Shown: piece by piece, positions 63,421-64,000 of the stretch
Position numbering within the stretch: position 1 is the stretch's first letter
How the letters are laid out: every line of letters begins with the position of its first letter
DNA from: Psococerastis gibbosa
Lineage: Eukaryota; Arthropoda; Insecta; Psocodea; Psocidae
Reading direction: 5' to 3'
Length of the DNA: 64,000 nt
NCBI GenBank assembly: GCA_963971405.1
Contig: OZ020485.1
Coordinates: 496,001-560,000, forward strand
The notes under the pieces: generated by a model
The model's database searches: none
What the model was told of the DNA's origin: nothing
What the model saw: only the letters and a program-made list of their open reading frames with translations
Program-made: the position numbers and the translations under genes

Positions 63421-64000
63421 GGTCTTGATATGATAAGGGTGTCTTAATTTTGCTTATTTTGGCTCATTGTATTGTACTTAACATTGAGCAATTGCTCCTG
63501 CGTGTTCATCGGTGTAAATGTAGCTAAAAAAAATTCATTCGACAAGAATAAGAAAAATAGCTATTTACTTATTTTATTTTTTTTAAAGGTTTAAAAAAGA
63601 TATAGGTGTCTTAATTTTGCTTATTTTGGCTCAATGTATTGTACTTAACATTGAGCAATTGTTCCTGCGTGTTCATCGGTGTAAATGTAGCTAAAAAAAA
63701 TTCATTCGACAAGAATAAGAAAAATAGCTATTTACTTATTTTATTTTTTTAAAGGTTTTAAAAGGATATAGGTGTCTTAATTTTGCTTATTTTGGCTCAC
63801 TGTATTGTACTTGACATTGAACAATTGCTCCTGCGTGTTCATCGGTTTAAATGTTGCTAAAAAAAATTCATTCGACAAGAATAAAAAAAATGGCTATTTA
63901 CTTATTTTATTTTTTTTAAAGGTCTTGATATGATAAGGGTGTCTTAATTTTGCTTATTTTGGCTCACTGTATTGAACATAACATTTAGCAATTGCTCCTG
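63420..64000 (+). repeat. Satellite monomers running off the right edge
   Basis: These are ordinary 166-168-bp monomers of the same orientation, the last one cut by the window edge. One variant reads GAACATAACATTTAGC in the final monomer. There is no sign of the array boundary. Confidence 0.95.

Larger units (their letters stand above)
27260..64000 (+). repeat. AT-rich ~167-bp satellite array, right part
   Basis: The same satellite resumes immediately after the transposon, in the same orientation and in the middle of the interrupted monomer, and continues for about 220 monomers to the window edge. Several monomer versions are enriched here, including GGTTTAAAAAAGATATAGG starts, CTCAAAATATTGTAC, CTACATACTT and TCTAATTTT. 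The 184-bp variant is seen only up to about 36 kb. No gene, second transposon or non-satellite spacer was seen in this 36.7-kb stretch. Confidence 0.98.

Noticed and set aside
1-64000. Inverted blocks of satellite or a change in monomer orientation
   Set aside because: Every monomer I followed reads in the same direction on both sides of the transposon; no inversion junction was seen.
1-64000. tRNA, rRNA or other structured RNA genes
   Set aside because: No cloverleaf-like, rRNA-like or pol III box A/B arrangement was recognised in the monomer or in the transposon.

Overview
The window is almost entirely one AT-rich satellite DNA array, interrupted once by a whole-looking piggyBac-superfamily DNA transposon. 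It suggests heterochromatin, possibly pericentromeric or centromeric, of a eukaryote, most likely an insect or other arthropod. The evidence is a ~167-bp tandem repeat filling the window, a TTAA-targeting piggyBac element, and a spliceosomal intron with GTAAGT and TTTTGTAG ends. The sequence does not identify the species. No host gene, RNA gene, CRISPR array or operon is present.

Layout. Positions 1-24428 and 27260-64000 are head-to-tail monomers of about 166-168 bp (roughly 366 in all, about 29% GC in a representative unit). All lie in one orientation and the array runs off both window edges. A 184-bp monomer variant carries a 17-bp internal duplication. Monomers form multi-kilobase higher-order repeats (HORs) whose period changes along the window. 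Offsets of 4536, 5555 and 4184 bp occur in 1-18 kb, 3020 bp in about 20.8-32 kb, 1500 and 4500 bp in 40-54 kb, and 3667 then 2832 bp in 54-63 kb. Blocks from the left part reappear after the transposon (7-11.5 kb at 32.3-37 kb; 16.7-20.4 kb at 37-40.7 kb), so the array is a mosaic of unequal exchanges.

Transposon. Positions 24433-27255 (2823 bp) are flanked by TTAA duplications and have 14-bp terminal inverted repeats matching at 13 positions. The element encodes one transposase on the minus strand. The long open frame begins without an ATG. A 13-nt first exon (27051-27039) joined by a 366-bp intron to 26672-24721 gives a 654-residue protein with the expected aspartates and a C-terminal Cys/His zinc-binding region. 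Four palindromic boxes of 18 bp, two towards each end, look like subterminal sites.

Function and history. The transposase would act on the element's own ends; the satellite is the landing site. Unoccupied copies of the same HOR position exist at 21409, 28107 and 31127, so the insertion appears younger than the HOR amplification. A 13-monomer contraction and a short conversion-like patch lie close to the element. I found no new multi-gene system. The most interesting signals are the mosaic HOR architecture, a 12-bp dyad in the monomer, and the structure of the transposon.
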